From the NCBI GenBank assembly GCA_963714375.1, contig CAVQOG010000008.1, positions 124,001-188,000 on the forward strand: a DNA stretch of 64,000 bases, in the 5' to 3' direction. This document shows positions 8,513 to 17,216 of this stretch, in pieces. Position 1 is the first letter of the stretch. The number at the start of each line of letters is the position of its first letter. Below the pieces are notes generated by a model, which was not told the origin of the DNA, did no database searches, and saw nothing but the letters and a program-made list of their open reading frames with translations. A program made the position numbers and the translations under genes. This DNA is from UBA5794 sp963714375 (GTDB lineage: Bacteria; Actinomycetota; Acidimicrobiia; Spongiisociales; UBA5794).

Positions 8513-10090
8513 GTGAAACAACTGTTTGCGAAGAATCGCATTGTTTCGGTGCTGATGCTGGTGCTCGTAATGGCAATGGTCGCAACCGCTTGTTCGAGTG
8601 ATGACTCGAACAGCGGAGGCGATGCCACGACGACCACGGCTGGCAGCGATGGAGGAGACGGCGGAGGAGACGGCGGGAGTGACGCTGCGATCGTGATAGC
8701 GATCGGATCCGAACCCTCGTCCCTCGATCCACAAATCAGAGATGATGGCGGCGAGAGGGCCATCAACGACAACATCTACGAGACACTTCTGGCGCGTACG
8801 CCCGACGGTGAATTGGTGCCGGGTTTGGCATCGGACATGCCGACCCAGGTGGACGACACGACATGGGATGTCCCGATCCGGTCCGGCGTGACGTTCCACA
8901 ACGGCAACCCAATGACCACCGAGGCGGTTGCGGCTTCGTTTGACCGAATCGTCGCCCTTGGCGAGGAGTCAGAGCAGTATGGCTTCTTCGCATCGATCGC
9001 AGACGTCGAGGCAGTGGATGATGCCACGGTACGAATCACTACGAACGGACCTGACCCCGTGCTCCCCTCGAGGTTGTACTGGATCAAGGTGATCGATGCA
9101 TCGCTCGCCGATAGCGCCGACTTTGCGGAGAACCCGGTCGGAACCGGTCCCTACATGTTCAAGCAATGGGATCGTGGAACGGGAATCGTCCTCGAGCGAT
9201 ACGACGACTACTGGGGTGACACCCCGCCGGTTCAGCAGGTGACGTTCCGGTTCATCGAAGAAGCGGGAACAAGGCTCTCTGGGGTCCTTGCAGGTGAGAT
9301 CGACCTGATGACGAACCTGTCACCGGATGACATCGATGTTCCACCACAGTCGATGAGTGTTGTCGGCGGCGAACAGCCAACGATGATTCTGAGCACGATT
9401 GATGGGCCGACCGCAGACGTCCGTGTTCGCCAGGCGTTGAACTATGCAATCGACAAGGAAGCGATTGCTCAGTCCCTCTACGCTGGCCAAGCTGTTGTGA
9501 CACAGTGCCAAATGCTGCGTCCGTCGTACACGGGCTACAACGATGAGCTCTCGGCCTATCCATACGATGTGGAGATGGCAAAGACGCTGATCGCCGACGC
9601 CGGTGCTGAAGGTGCCACGATCGACATCGTCGGTGAGTCAGGACGTTGGTTGAAGGACCGCGAGCTGATTGAAACCGTTGCAAACTACTGGGCTGACGCG
9701 GGGCTGACCCCGAACGTCCAGATCTTCGAGTTCGGTGAGTATCTGAACCGACTCTTCGACAAGGAATACAGGGCTCCGGCCATCTTTGTTTCGATGTCGA
9801 ACGAGCTGCTGGATGCCAGCCGTACGTACGATGCGTACTACCACATGGACGGCTCCGGTGCCTCGAATAATGACACCGAGTTGGCCGGTTGGATCGATGC
9901 CGCGGCAACGGAAACCGATGTGGACGCACGCAATGATCTGTACCACCAGGCTGGGGCGCGGGCATGTGATGACGCATACTTTGCGTTCCTCGTTGATATC
10001 GAGGACACTTACGGTGCAACCGAGCGCCTTGTGTGGCAGCCTCGTGTCGATGCGAAACTGCTTGTGAAGGAGATGTCAGTGACCGGCTGA
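8513..10090 (+). CDS. ABC importer substrate-binding lipoprotein, family 5 (Dpp/Opp)
   Basis: Extracytoplasmic binding protein that captures peptides, nickel chelates or peptide-like compounds and delivers them to the permeases encoded next. A basic N-terminus, hydrophobic stretch and lipobox VATAC (Cys27) mark a lipoprotein signal; a Gly/Asp/Thr-rich linker follows, then the SBP_bac_5 fold (EPSSLDPQ, FHNG and FARDPVGTGPY-like NPVGTGPYMFKQW). 525 aa fits the family. GTG start with GGAGG 6 nt upstream. First gene of a six-gene run to 14942. The ligand cannot be read from sequence. Confidence 0.92.
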   Translation: MKQLFAKNRIVSVLMLVLVMAMVATACSSDDSNSGGDATTTTAGSDGGDGGGDGGSDAAIVIAIGSEPSSLDPQIRDDGGERAINDNIYETLLARTPDGELVPGLASDMPTQVDDTTWDVPIRSGVTFHNGNPMTTEAVAASFDRIVALGEESEQYGFFASIADVEAVDDATVRITTNGPDPVLPSRLYWIKVIDASLADSADFAENPVGTGPYMFKQWDRGTGIVLERYDDYWGDTPPVQQVTFRFIEEAGTRLSGVLAGEIDLMTNLSPDDIDVPPQSMSVVGGEQPTMILSTIDGPTADVRVRQALNYAIDKEAIAQSLYAGQAVVTQCQMLRPSYTGYNDELSAYPYDVEMAKTLIADAGAEGATIDIVGESGRWLKDRELIETVANYWADAGLTPNVQIFEFGEYLNRLFDKEYRAPAIFVSMSNELLDASRTYDAYYHMDGSGASNNDTELAGWIDAAATETDVDARNDLYHQAGARACDDAYFAFLVDIEDTYGATERLVWQPRVDAKLLVKEMSVTG

Positions 10091-10135
10091 TCGTTTCGAT
10101 CACAAGGGGCCAAGAAACAAGAAGGAGTTGGCAAC

Positions 10136-11059
10136 TTGGGAAAGTTCATCCTCCAGCGGGTGGCGCAGGGTGTGATAGTTGTGATCGGCGTGGTGCTTGT
10201 GGTCTTCGTGGTCACGAGGCTCGTCGGAGACCCTGTCTCCCTGATGCTCCCGCTGGAGGCAACTCCTGAAGAGAGGGCGGCGTTCGAGGCCACATTGGGC
10301 CTCGATCAGCCGCTGCTCGTGCAACTGGGCGAATTCGCCCAAGGTGCAGTTCGCATGGACTTCGGCGATTCCCTCTGGCAGGGAAGAGCAGCGTTCGACA
10401 TCATTTCTGAGGCGCTGCCAAAGACCTTCATTCTCGTGTTGGCCGCCCTCTCAGTCGCCGTAGTCGTGGCCATTCCCGTTGGGATATACGCATCCCTTCG
10501 GCCAGGCTCATGGATCGACCGGGCGTTGGTTGGGGGAAGCCTGCTTGGCCTCTCGATACCCCAATTCTGGTTGGGCCTCATGTTGATCCTCTTTTTCGGT
10601 GTCAAGTTGGGCTGGTTCCCGACATCGGGGTACGGATCGTGGAAACACATTGTCCTTCCCGCGGTCACGCTCGCTCTCCCTGCCATCGGCAGGCTCGTCA
10701 TGATGGTTCGTTCCACGATGATCGACGAGCTTCACGCACCGTACGTTGAAACGTCCCAAGCAAAGGGCATGCCGCGCTGGCGAACCGTGTTCATGCACGC
10801 GTTCAGAAACGCTTCTATTCCGGTCGCGACCCTGATCGGCTGGGAGTTCATTCGGGCGATGGCCGGATACTCCGTGGTCGTGGAAACGGTGTTCGCCTGG
10901 CCAGGGATCGGATTCATGTCGATCCAAGCAATCAACCAACAGGATCTCATCCTCCTCCAAGCCATTGTCTTCGTCGTAGCGATCATTGTCGTGGCGATCA
11001 ACATCGGAATGGACTTCCTCTACATGGGTATTGACCCGAGGATCAAGGTGAATACGTGA
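10136..11059 (+). CDS. ABC importer permease, DppB type
   Basis: Integral-membrane subunit with about six transmembrane helices and the conserved N-terminal GKFILQRV plus the cytoplasmic EAA region (VETSQAKGMPRW...FMHAFRNA) that docks the ATPase. Length 307 aa is usual for DppB. The TTG start at 10136 has a strong GAAGGAG ribosome site. It overlaps the DppC-type gene by 4 nt. It pairs with that second permease to make the import channel. Confidence 0.92.
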   Translation: MGKFILQRVAQGVIVVIGVVLVVFVVTRLVGDPVSLMLPLEATPEERAAFEATLGLDQPLLVQLGEFAQGAVRMDFGDSLWQGRAAFDIISEALPKTFILVLAALSVAVVVAIPVGIYASLRPGSWIDRALVGGSLLGLSIPQFWLGLMLILFFGVKLGWFPTSGYGSWKHIVLPAVTLALPAIGRLVMMVRSTMIDELHAPYVETSQAKGMPRWRTVFMHAFRNASIPVATLIGWEFIRAMAGYSVVVETVFAWPGIGFMSIQAINQQDLILLQAIVFVVAIIVVAINIGMDFLYMGIDPRIKVNT

Positions 11060-12111
11060 GCGTGACAGCCCCGCCTGACCAACTGGGTGGTCCCACGGTG
11101 GATCCCGTGTTGGTCGACTCAGTACATGGCGCTCGCGGGCGCGCCGTCAAGTCCTTCCTACAAGACATCTGGAATGACAAGGCAGCGACGATCGGCTTGT
11201 TGTTCCTCTTCATACTTGTCACCACCGCAGTGTTTGCACCGCTCATCGCTCCGTACGATCCCGCAGCTCAGAGTCTTGCCGATCGCCTCATGCCGCCGTC
11301 GTGGATGGACGGCGGGTCGACCAGCCATCTCTTGGGAACCGACAATCTCGGACGCGACGTGCTGTCGAGACTCATCTACGGCGGGCGTGTATCGCTGCTG
11401 GTTGGAACCGCGGTCGTGGCCATTGCTGGCACCGCTGGTGTTCTCGCCGGATTGTTCGCTGGGTACCGGGGTGGCCGAACGGATACGACGATTATGAGGA
11501 TCGTGGATACGCAGGTGGCCTTTCCGGGTCTCCTCCTCGCGCTTGTCATTCTTGCTGTCGTCGGTCCATCTGTTACGACCGTGATCCTGGTTCTTTCCCT
11601 CAACGGCTGGCTTGTCTACGCCCGTGTCACGCGTGGCGCCGTGCTGTCGGTCAAGCAGCGTGGCTATGTCGACGCAGCCGAGATGGTCGGCGCGAAGTCC
11701 GCGCGAGTGGTCAGGCGTCACATCTTTCCCGGGATCACAGCGCCACTCATCACACTGGGCGTGCTCGAGTTTGCACGTATCATCCTTGCAGAGGCAGCGT
11801 TGTCCTTCTTGGGTCTTGGTATCCAGCCACCGCAGAACTCGTGGGGGCTCGACGTGGCTATTGGGCGCGAGTACCTCTTCAATGCGCCGTGGTTGGTGAT
11901 CTTCCCTGGAATTGCGATCTCGTTGACGGTTCTCAGCGCCAACATGGTCGCAAGCTGGCTCCGAGTGCGGACGAATCCGCTTGCCAGAGAGAAGCGGTTC
12001 GCTCAGGACACCATGAAGAACGACCTTGGAACCGGCGGCGTTCTCGGAACCGGTGATGTCTTCACCGATGACATGTATGCGGAAGAGACGGAGGGGGCAG
12101 CAACACTATGA
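11056..12111 (+). CDS. ABC importer permease, DppC type
   Basis: Second permease of the importer. An N-terminal cytoplasmic segment precedes the first membrane helix (about 45-65), then the LAPYDP-like stretch APYDPAAQ, HLLGTDNLGRDVLSR and the EAA loop (AAEMVGAKSARVVRRHIFPG), all typical of DppC/OppC. 351 aa is somewhat long because of an acidic C-terminal tail of about 50 residues. GTG start embedded in the preceding stop (GTGA), and its own stop overlaps the next ATG by 4 nt. Confidence 0.92.
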   Translation: MSVTAPPDQLGGPTVDPVLVDSVHGARGRAVKSFLQDIWNDKAATIGLLFLFILVTTAVFAPLIAPYDPAAQSLADRLMPPSWMDGGSTSHLLGTDNLGRDVLSRLIYGGRVSLLVGTAVVAIAGTAGVLAGLFAGYRGGRTDTTIMRIVDTQVAFPGLLLALVILAVVGPSVTTVILVLSLNGWLVYARVTRGAVLSVKQRGYVDAAEMVGAKSARVVRRHIFPGITAPLITLGVLEFARIILAEAALSFLGLGIQPPQNSWGLDVAIGREYLFNAPWLVIFPGIAISLTVLSANMVASWLRVRTNPLAREKRFAQDTMKNDLGTGGVLGTGDVFTDDMYAEETEGAATL

Positions 12112-13160
12112 CCGATGTGAGCACCGAGCCATACCTTCTCGAGGTCAAGAACCTCCAAGTGTCTTTCTACACAAGGCGCGGGATCATCAGGGCGGTCCGT
12201 GGTGTGCACCTCAAGATGGGGCGTGGTGAAACGCTCGGCATCGTGGGAGAGTCTGGTTCGGGCAAGAGTGTCACTGCACGCGCGATCCTCGGACTTGTCG
12301 ACCTTCCAGGCGCAATCACGGGTGGCGACATTCTGTGGAACGGTGAGTCGCTGCTCCACGGCAAAGGTGCCAAGGCGCGTGCAAGGAAGGTCCGTGGCAA
12401 AGAAATGTCCATGGTCTTTCAGAACCCCATGACCTCATTCAACCCGCTCTACACGATCGGTTCACAGATCCGGGAGGTTCTCAAGTACCACCTAGGTATG
12501 AACAAGAAGCAGGGGACCGAACGAGCCACAGAACTCCTCAGTCTCGTCGGAATGTCGAATCCGAAGAGCCGGGTCGACCAGTATCCGCACGAATTCTCGG
12601 GCGGTATGCGACAGCGGGCGATGATCGCGATGGCACTGGCATCAGAACCGAAGTTGCTCGTCGCTGATGAGCCGACGACTGCGCTCGATGTCACGATCCA
12701 GGCTCAGATTCTCGAATTGCTTGACGACCTCCAGTCGCGGCTTGGTCTCACGACAATCCTGATTACCCACGACCTCGCGGTCGTTGCCGGTGTGTGCCAC
12801 CGCGTCCGTGTGATGTACGCGGGCAGATTCCTTGAAAAGGGTTCAGCCGAAGAGATCTTCGGGAAGCCAGGGCATCCGTACACGGTCGGACTGCTCAAGT
12901 CCACCCCTCGCCTTGATGAACTCGTCCCTCGCCTGTACTCGATTCCGGGATCGCCCCCAGATCTCCGGATTCCGGTCACTGGTTGCACCTTCATGCCGCG
13001 ATGCGAGATCAGTGAGGAATCCTGTGGTGTTGCCGAACCGCTGCTGACGGGAAAGAAGGGCGAGCGTGAGGTCGCGTGCTACCGGTCCTTCGAAGCCGAA
13101 TCGGTGATCGAGGCAGAACTCAAAGCTGAGTGGGAAGCGTTGGCGCGCGCAGATGACTGA
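12108..13160 (+). CDS. ABC importer ATPase, DppD type
   Basis: Nucleotide-binding subunit powering import. Walker A GESGSGKS at residues 47-54, signature FSGGMRQR, Walker B LLVADEPTTALD and switch His in LITHDLAVV are all intact. The C-terminal oligopeptide-transporter extension is present, including the Cys-containing GCTFMPRCEIS and a later cysteine that in homologues binds an Fe-S cluster. Overlaps the DppC stop by 4 nt and the DppF start by 8 nt. Confidence 0.93.
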   Translation: MTDVSTEPYLLEVKNLQVSFYTRRGIIRAVRGVHLKMGRGETLGIVGESGSGKSVTARAILGLVDLPGAITGGDILWNGESLLHGKGAKARARKVRGKEMSMVFQNPMTSFNPLYTIGSQIREVLKYHLGMNKKQGTERATELLSLVGMSNPKSRVDQYPHEFSGGMRQRAMIAMALASEPKLLVADEPTTALDVTIQAQILELLDDLQSRLGLTTILITHDLAVVAGVCHRVRVMYAGRFLEKGSAEEIFGKPGHPYTVGLLKSTPRLDELVPRLYSIPGSPPDLRIPVTGCTFMPRCEISEESCGVAEPLLTGKKGEREVACYRSFEAESVIEAELKAEWEALARADD

Positions 13161-14169
13161 ACCACTTGTCAAAGTCGAGAATTTGAGCGTCAAGTTCAAC
13201 GTCGGGAGCACCGGATTCTGGGGCCAGGAGGCCAAGTGGCTTTCGGCAGTTGAGAATGTTTCTCTCCACCTTGATCCGGGTGAGGTACTCGGGCTTGTGG
13301 GCGAATCGGGATCGGGAAAAACGACGACAGGGCGCGCGATCCTACGCCGAGTGCCGATTGCTGGTGGGGCCGTCTCCTTCAAGGGCCAAGACATCACGCA
13401 TGTCAAGGGGGAGAAACTCAGAAACCTGCGCAGAAACATGCAAGCAGTCTTCCAGGATCCCTATGACAGCCTGAATCCGAATCAGTCGGTGCTCGAGATC
13501 ATCGCAGAACCGCTTCTCGTGCACGGCCTGATCAAGAACATCAAGGAGGCGAGGCCGGAGGTCAAAGAGTTTCTCGATCTCGTCGGTATGCCAACCGATG
13601 CCGTCGACCGGTACCCACATGCCTTCAGCGGAGGGCAACGTCAGCGGATCGGGATCGCCCGCGCCCTTGCCCTCAAGCCCGAGTTCATCGTGGCAGATGA
13701 GCCGGTCTCTGCGCTCGACGTATCGATTCAGGCCCAGATCGTCAATTTGATGCAGGATCTCCGATCGGAACTCAACCTCACATACCTGTTCATCGCACAT
13801 GACCTTTCGGTCGTACGCCATATCTCGGACCGAATCGCCATCATGTACGCGGGACAGCTCGTGGAGACATCCGATCGAACATCCGTGTACGAAAATCCAT
13901 CGCACCCGTACACCCAGGCGCTGTTGTCGGCTGTCCCAATCCCAGATCCCGTTGTGGAGTCACAACGGAAGCGCTTGAAGGTTGTTGGAGAGGTACCAAA
14001 TCTCATCGATCCGCCCGAAGGTTGCCGATTCTCTTCGCGATGTCCCTATGTGCAGGATCGGTGTCTCGCCGAAGCGCCTGAACTCAGAGAGATTGCCCCC
14101 AAGCACGAGGTCGCATGTCACTTCGTTGAAGATATCCCGTCGTTCTCGCTCGCGGCCATGGGGGCATAG
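13153..14169 (+). CDS. ABC importer ATPase, DppF type
   Basis: Second nucleotide-binding subunit. Walker A GESGSGKT at 50-57, signature FSGGQRQR, Walker B FIVADEPVSALD and the His switch FIAHDLSVV. The C-terminal extension GCRFSSRCPYVQDRC carries the Cys pattern of OppF/DppF. ATG at 13153 overlaps the DppD stop by 8 nt, so both ATPases are made in equal amounts. The stop is two nucleotides before the SDR gene, which ties that enzyme to the transporter. Confidence 0.93.
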   Translation: MTEPLVKVENLSVKFNVGSTGFWGQEAKWLSAVENVSLHLDPGEVLGLVGESGSGKTTTGRAILRRVPIAGGAVSFKGQDITHVKGEKLRNLRRNMQAVFQDPYDSLNPNQSVLEIIAEPLLVHGLIKNIKEARPEVKEFLDLVGMPTDAVDRYPHAFSGGQRQRIGIARALALKPEFIVADEPVSALDVSIQAQIVNLMQDLRSELNLTYLFIAHDLSVVRHISDRIAIMYAGQLVETSDRTSVYENPSHPYTQALLSAVPIPDPVVESQRKRLKVVGEVPNLIDPPEGCRFSSRCPYVQDRCLAEAPELREIAPKHEVACHFVEDIPSFSLAAMGA

Positions 14170-14171
14170 CG

Positions 14172-14942
14172 GTGGATCTTCAACTCCGGGGGGCAAGGGC
14201 AGTTGTCTTCGGGTCTTCCGCCGGGATGGGAAGAGCAATTGCGACAAGCCTCTCACGTGAGGGCGCTTCGGTGTTTGTCACGGGACGCGATGCCGAACGG
14301 GTCGAAGGCGTTGCCTCTGTCGTGGGTGCCGCTGGGTCGATCGTCGCGGATACGTCCATCGAGGGCGAGGCCGCTCGCGTCGTTGATGCAGCAGTCGATG
14401 CCTTGGGTGGTCTTGACATTCTGATCGGCAACTCGGGAGGCGGGAAACCCGGTGGGATGGTTGGGACGACCGCCCAGGACGTGCAAGGTGCATTCGAGCG
14501 CATGCTTCGCCCCCAGCTGGAGGCCATGCGTGCGGCAACGCCCCATCTCCTTGCGTCTGGTAACGGGCGCATAGTGGTCCTGACAGCACGATCAATTCTC
14601 GAGGCATCCCCTGAACTTGCTCTGTCGTCGGTATTCCGCAGCGGTGTGGCGGCCGCCGCGCGATCGCTTGCTCTCGAACTTGCCCCAGCCGTTCGCGTGA
14701 ATGTCGTGGTGCCTGGACAAGTTGACTCGGGGGCCCTTCAGCGCTTCGAAACCGGGCTGGCGAAAGAAACGGGGGTATCAATGGCTGAGTTGAGACTGAG
14801 GCACATCGACGCAATTCCCATGGGAAGGCTCGCCGATGCTTCCGAGATCGGTGACCTGGTCACGTTCCTTGTGAGTGACAGAGCCGCCTATGTGACCGGT
14901 GCGGTGTTCCGCATCGATGGGGGCCTCGCAATCGGTTTCTGA
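14172..14942 (+). CDS. SDR-family protein lacking the usual Tyr-x-x-x-Lys
   Basis: Rossmann-fold short-chain dehydrogenase/reductase homologue, 256 aa. The cofactor loop GSSAGMGR (14-21), the NSGG strand (about 92-95) and the C-terminal IDGG motif are present, but where classical SDRs carry YxxxK this protein reads SSVFRSGVAAAARSL, without either catalytic residue. A subfamily of SDRs with an Arg-x-Gly-Val motif here is known, of unclear chemistry. GTG start directly behind the DppF stop, so it belongs to the importer operon. It could be a reductase with altered mechanism or a binding protein. Confidence 0.8.
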   Translation: MDLQLRGARAVVFGSSAGMGRAIATSLSREGASVFVTGRDAERVEGVASVVGAAGSIVADTSIEGEAARVVDAAVDALGGLDILIGNSGGGKPGGMVGTTAQDVQGAFERMLRPQLEAMRAATPHLLASGNGRIVVLTARSILEASPELALSSVFRSGVAAAARSLALELAPAVRVNVVVPGQVDSGALQRFETGLAKETGVSMAELRLRHIDAIPMGRLADASEIGDLVTFLVSDRAAYVTGAVFRIDGGLAIGF

Positions 14943-15024
14943 CGATTCATGCTTCTGGCTACTCACGAAGAGTCGGCGCCGGTAGAATCACCCAGCACGA
15001 TCCGTGGCCATACATGGGGACTTG

Positions 15025-15687
15025 ATGAAGGATCTCGGGCACACACATAACAATCTTGGCAATCTGGTCGCCTCAGAGATTCGTTCGGCGATCCTTTCAG
15101 GCTCCATTGCCCCTGGCGAACGACTCAAACAGGCACAGCTTGCTGCAGACCTGAATGTCTCTCGGATCCCCGTTCGCGAAGCACTTCGCATTCTTGAGGC
15201 CGAAGGTCTCATTGAAAGCACGCCTGGTAAGGGGTCGCGCGTCATTGAGATCACTGAGAAGGACGCCGAGGATGTGCTGTCGGTCCGAGGGGCGCTGGAG
15301 GGGCTCGCTGCCCGTCTTGCCGCAGCCCGAGTGGAGAGATCTGATATTGATGCGCTACGCGAGACCATCAAGAACGGTCGAGCGGCATCCCGGGATTCCG
15401 ATCATGCGGCAGCGACAGAGTTTCACACGCAATTCCACCTCGAGCTTGCCCGCTCGTCGGGAAATGCGCACTTGTACGACGAATTGGCCGTGATGCCTGC
15501 CAAGACGGAGTGGATCAACTCGTCGCTACTCCAGTCCCGCGGTCCCTACTCATGGTCGGAGCACGAGGAGATCGTCGATGCGGTCGCCAAAGGTGACGCA
15601 GACCTTGCCGAGCAGCTCATGCGGGGGCATTCTGAAACTGTCGCTGAGGCGTTGACCGAGTCACCGATCGGCGAAACAAACGACTGA
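15025..15687 (+). CDS. GntR-family regulator with FCD domain (second copy)
   Basis: FadR/VanR-type regulator, 220 aa. Winged HTH at about 10-75 (ILSGSIAPGERLKQAQLA, NVSRIPVREALRIL) and FCD domain with metal-ligand histidines in TEFHTQFHLEL, WSEHEEI and MRGHSE. The ATG at 15025 has GGGGA 5 nt upstream; a GTG at 15004 is an alternative without a ribosome site. Its stop directly abuts the convergent stop of the ALDH gene. Similar in plan to the GntR gene at 7584-8303 but clearly divergent in sequence, so the locus has two FCD regulators sensing perhaps different intermediates. Confidence 0.9.
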   Translation: MKDLGHTHNNLGNLVASEIRSAILSGSIAPGERLKQAQLAADLNVSRIPVREALRILEAEGLIESTPGKGSRVIEITEKDAEDVLSVRGALEGLAARLAAARVERSDIDALRETIKNGRAASRDSDHAAATEFHTQFHLELARSSGNAHLYDELAVMPAKTEWINSSLLQSRGPYSWSEHEEIVDAVAKGDADLAEQLMRGHSETVAEALTESPIGETND

Positions 15688-17214
15688 TCAGCCGAACTCG
15701 ATGCCCTGTGCGAGTGGGAGTGTGGTGCCGTAGTTGCTCGTGACCGTCTGGCGACGCATGTACGCCTTCCACGAGTCAGACCCCGATTCACGGCCACCGC
15801 CAGTGTCCTTCTCGCCTCCGAAAGCACCACCGATCTCAGCGCCAGACGTTCCGATGTTCACGTTTGCGATGCCGCAGTCGGAACCCTCGGCAGAAAGGAA
15901 TCGCTCGGCCGAGCGAATGGAATCCGTGAAAATTGCAGACGAAAGCCCCTGCGGTACACCATTCTGGATGGAGATAGCTGAATCCAGGTCGTCGAACTCG
16001 ATGAAGTAAAGGATCGGAGCGAACGTCTCCTCCTGGACAATCGCGGCATCATGAGGGATTCGGATGATCGTGGGCTCAACGTAGTTGCCGGGTCCGTCGA
16101 TCGTGCTTCCCCCTGTGAGGACCTCTCCCCCCTGGCTGACCGCCGTGGCGACCGCCGCCTCAAATGCCCCGACAGCCGAAGCCGTCACGAGGGGTCCCAT
16201 GAGGACGTTCTCGTCGAGCGGGTCACCGATGGTGATTCCGTGGTACGCGCCGACGAGACGTTTCTCGAGATCTGAGGCGATCGAGCTGTGTACCAGGAGT
16301 CGGCGGAGACTCGTGCAGCGCTGACCGGATGTTCCAACGGCTGAGAACACCGCACCGCGAGCGGCGAGTTCCAGATCGGCATCTGGCAGAACGATGACTG
16401 CATTGTTACCGCCAAGCTCAAGCAGCGAACGACCAAGGCGCCGAGCGACGGCCACACCGACCTCACGGCCCATCCGGCACGATCCGGTCGCCGAGATGAG
16501 GGGTACCCGCGGATCATTGACAAGCGCATCTCCAACATCATCGACTCCACCAAGAGCCAGGGAGAAAACGCCTTCGTGGCCGCTGTCAGCCATGACTTCA
16601 TTGACAATCTTCGTTACCGCTACTGCGGACAGCGGCGTAATGGGTGAGGGCTTCCAGATGATCGTGTCTCCGCACACGGCACCGATGAGGGCGTTCCACG
16701 CCCAGACAGCCACGGGGAAGTTGAACGCCGTGATGACGCCAACAGGACCAAGCGGATGCCATTGCTCAAAGAGACGGTGGTCTGGGCGTTCCGAGGGCAT
16801 CGTCAGGCCGTAGAGCTGGCGCGACAGCCCAACAGCGAAGTCAGCTACATCAATCATCTCTTGGACTTCGCCGAGGCCCTCTGCGAGACCTTTGCCAGTC
16901 TCGCGACTTACGAGTGTTCCCAAGTCCATCTTGTGTTCGCGAAGGGCTACCCCGACCCGTCGGACGAAATCACCTCTTTGGGGTGCGGGAATCATTCGCC
17001 ATTTCTCGAAAGCGACAAGGGACGCAGTGACAACGAGTTCGTAGTCCTCCGTCGATCCACCGACAACGTCGCCCAGAGGGTTACCTGTGGTTGGATCGTC
17101 GGACGTGAACACTTCGCCTCGTCCTTCGAGCCACTTTCCGGCGAACACGCCTGACGAGCGGCCCGCCAACCCGTACTTGTCTATTGCGGCCCGAGCCTTG
17201 TCAGCGGCGGGCAC
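15688..17214 (-). CDS. ALDH7-type aldehyde dehydrogenase (aminoadipate semialdehyde dehydrogenase-like)
   Basis: NAD(P)-dependent aldehyde dehydrogenase, 508 aa. Catalytic Cys300 (GTSGQRCTSLRR), general base Glu266 (LLELGG) and Asn165 (AFNFP) are in place. The C-terminal block GTSGAEIGGAFGGEK...SGSDSWKAYMRR is the hallmark of the ALDH7/AmaB group, which oxidises alpha-aminoadipate semialdehyde (piperideine-6-carboxylate) in lysine catabolism. That makes a six-carbon amino-semialdehyde substrate likely here, though the exact isomer is unknown. GTG start only 2 nt behind the stop of the FAD oxidoreductase gene, so the two are co-translated. Confidence 0.88.
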   Translation of the reverse strand: MPAADKARAAIDKYGLAGRSSGVFAGKWLEGRGEVFTSDDPTTGNPLGDVVGGSTEDYELVVTASLVAFEKWRMIPAPQRGDFVRRVGVALREHKMDLGTLVSRETGKGLAEGLGEVQEMIDVADFAVGLSRQLYGLTMPSERPDHRLFEQWHPLGPVGVITAFNFPVAVWAWNALIGAVCGDTIIWKPSPITPLSAVAVTKIVNEVMADSGHEGVFSLALGGVDDVGDALVNDPRVPLISATGSCRMGREVGVAVARRLGRSLLELGGNNAVIVLPDADLELAARGAVFSAVGTSGQRCTSLRRLLVHSSIASDLEKRLVGAYHGITIGDPLDENVLMGPLVTASAVGAFEAAVATAVSQGGEVLTGGSTIDGPGNYVEPTIIRIPHDAAIVQEETFAPILYFIEFDDLDSAISIQNGVPQGLSSAIFTDSIRSAERFLSAEGSDCGIANVNIGTSGAEIGGAFGGEKDTGGGRESGSDSWKAYMRRQTVTSNYGTTLPLAQGIEFG

Positions 17215-17216
17215 GG

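Noticed and set aside
9252..10103. 283-codon antisense frame over the substrate-binding protein
   Set aside because: Composition (Arg/Pro/His/Ser) typical of a non-coding frame; the sense gene has a clear lipoprotein signal and fold.
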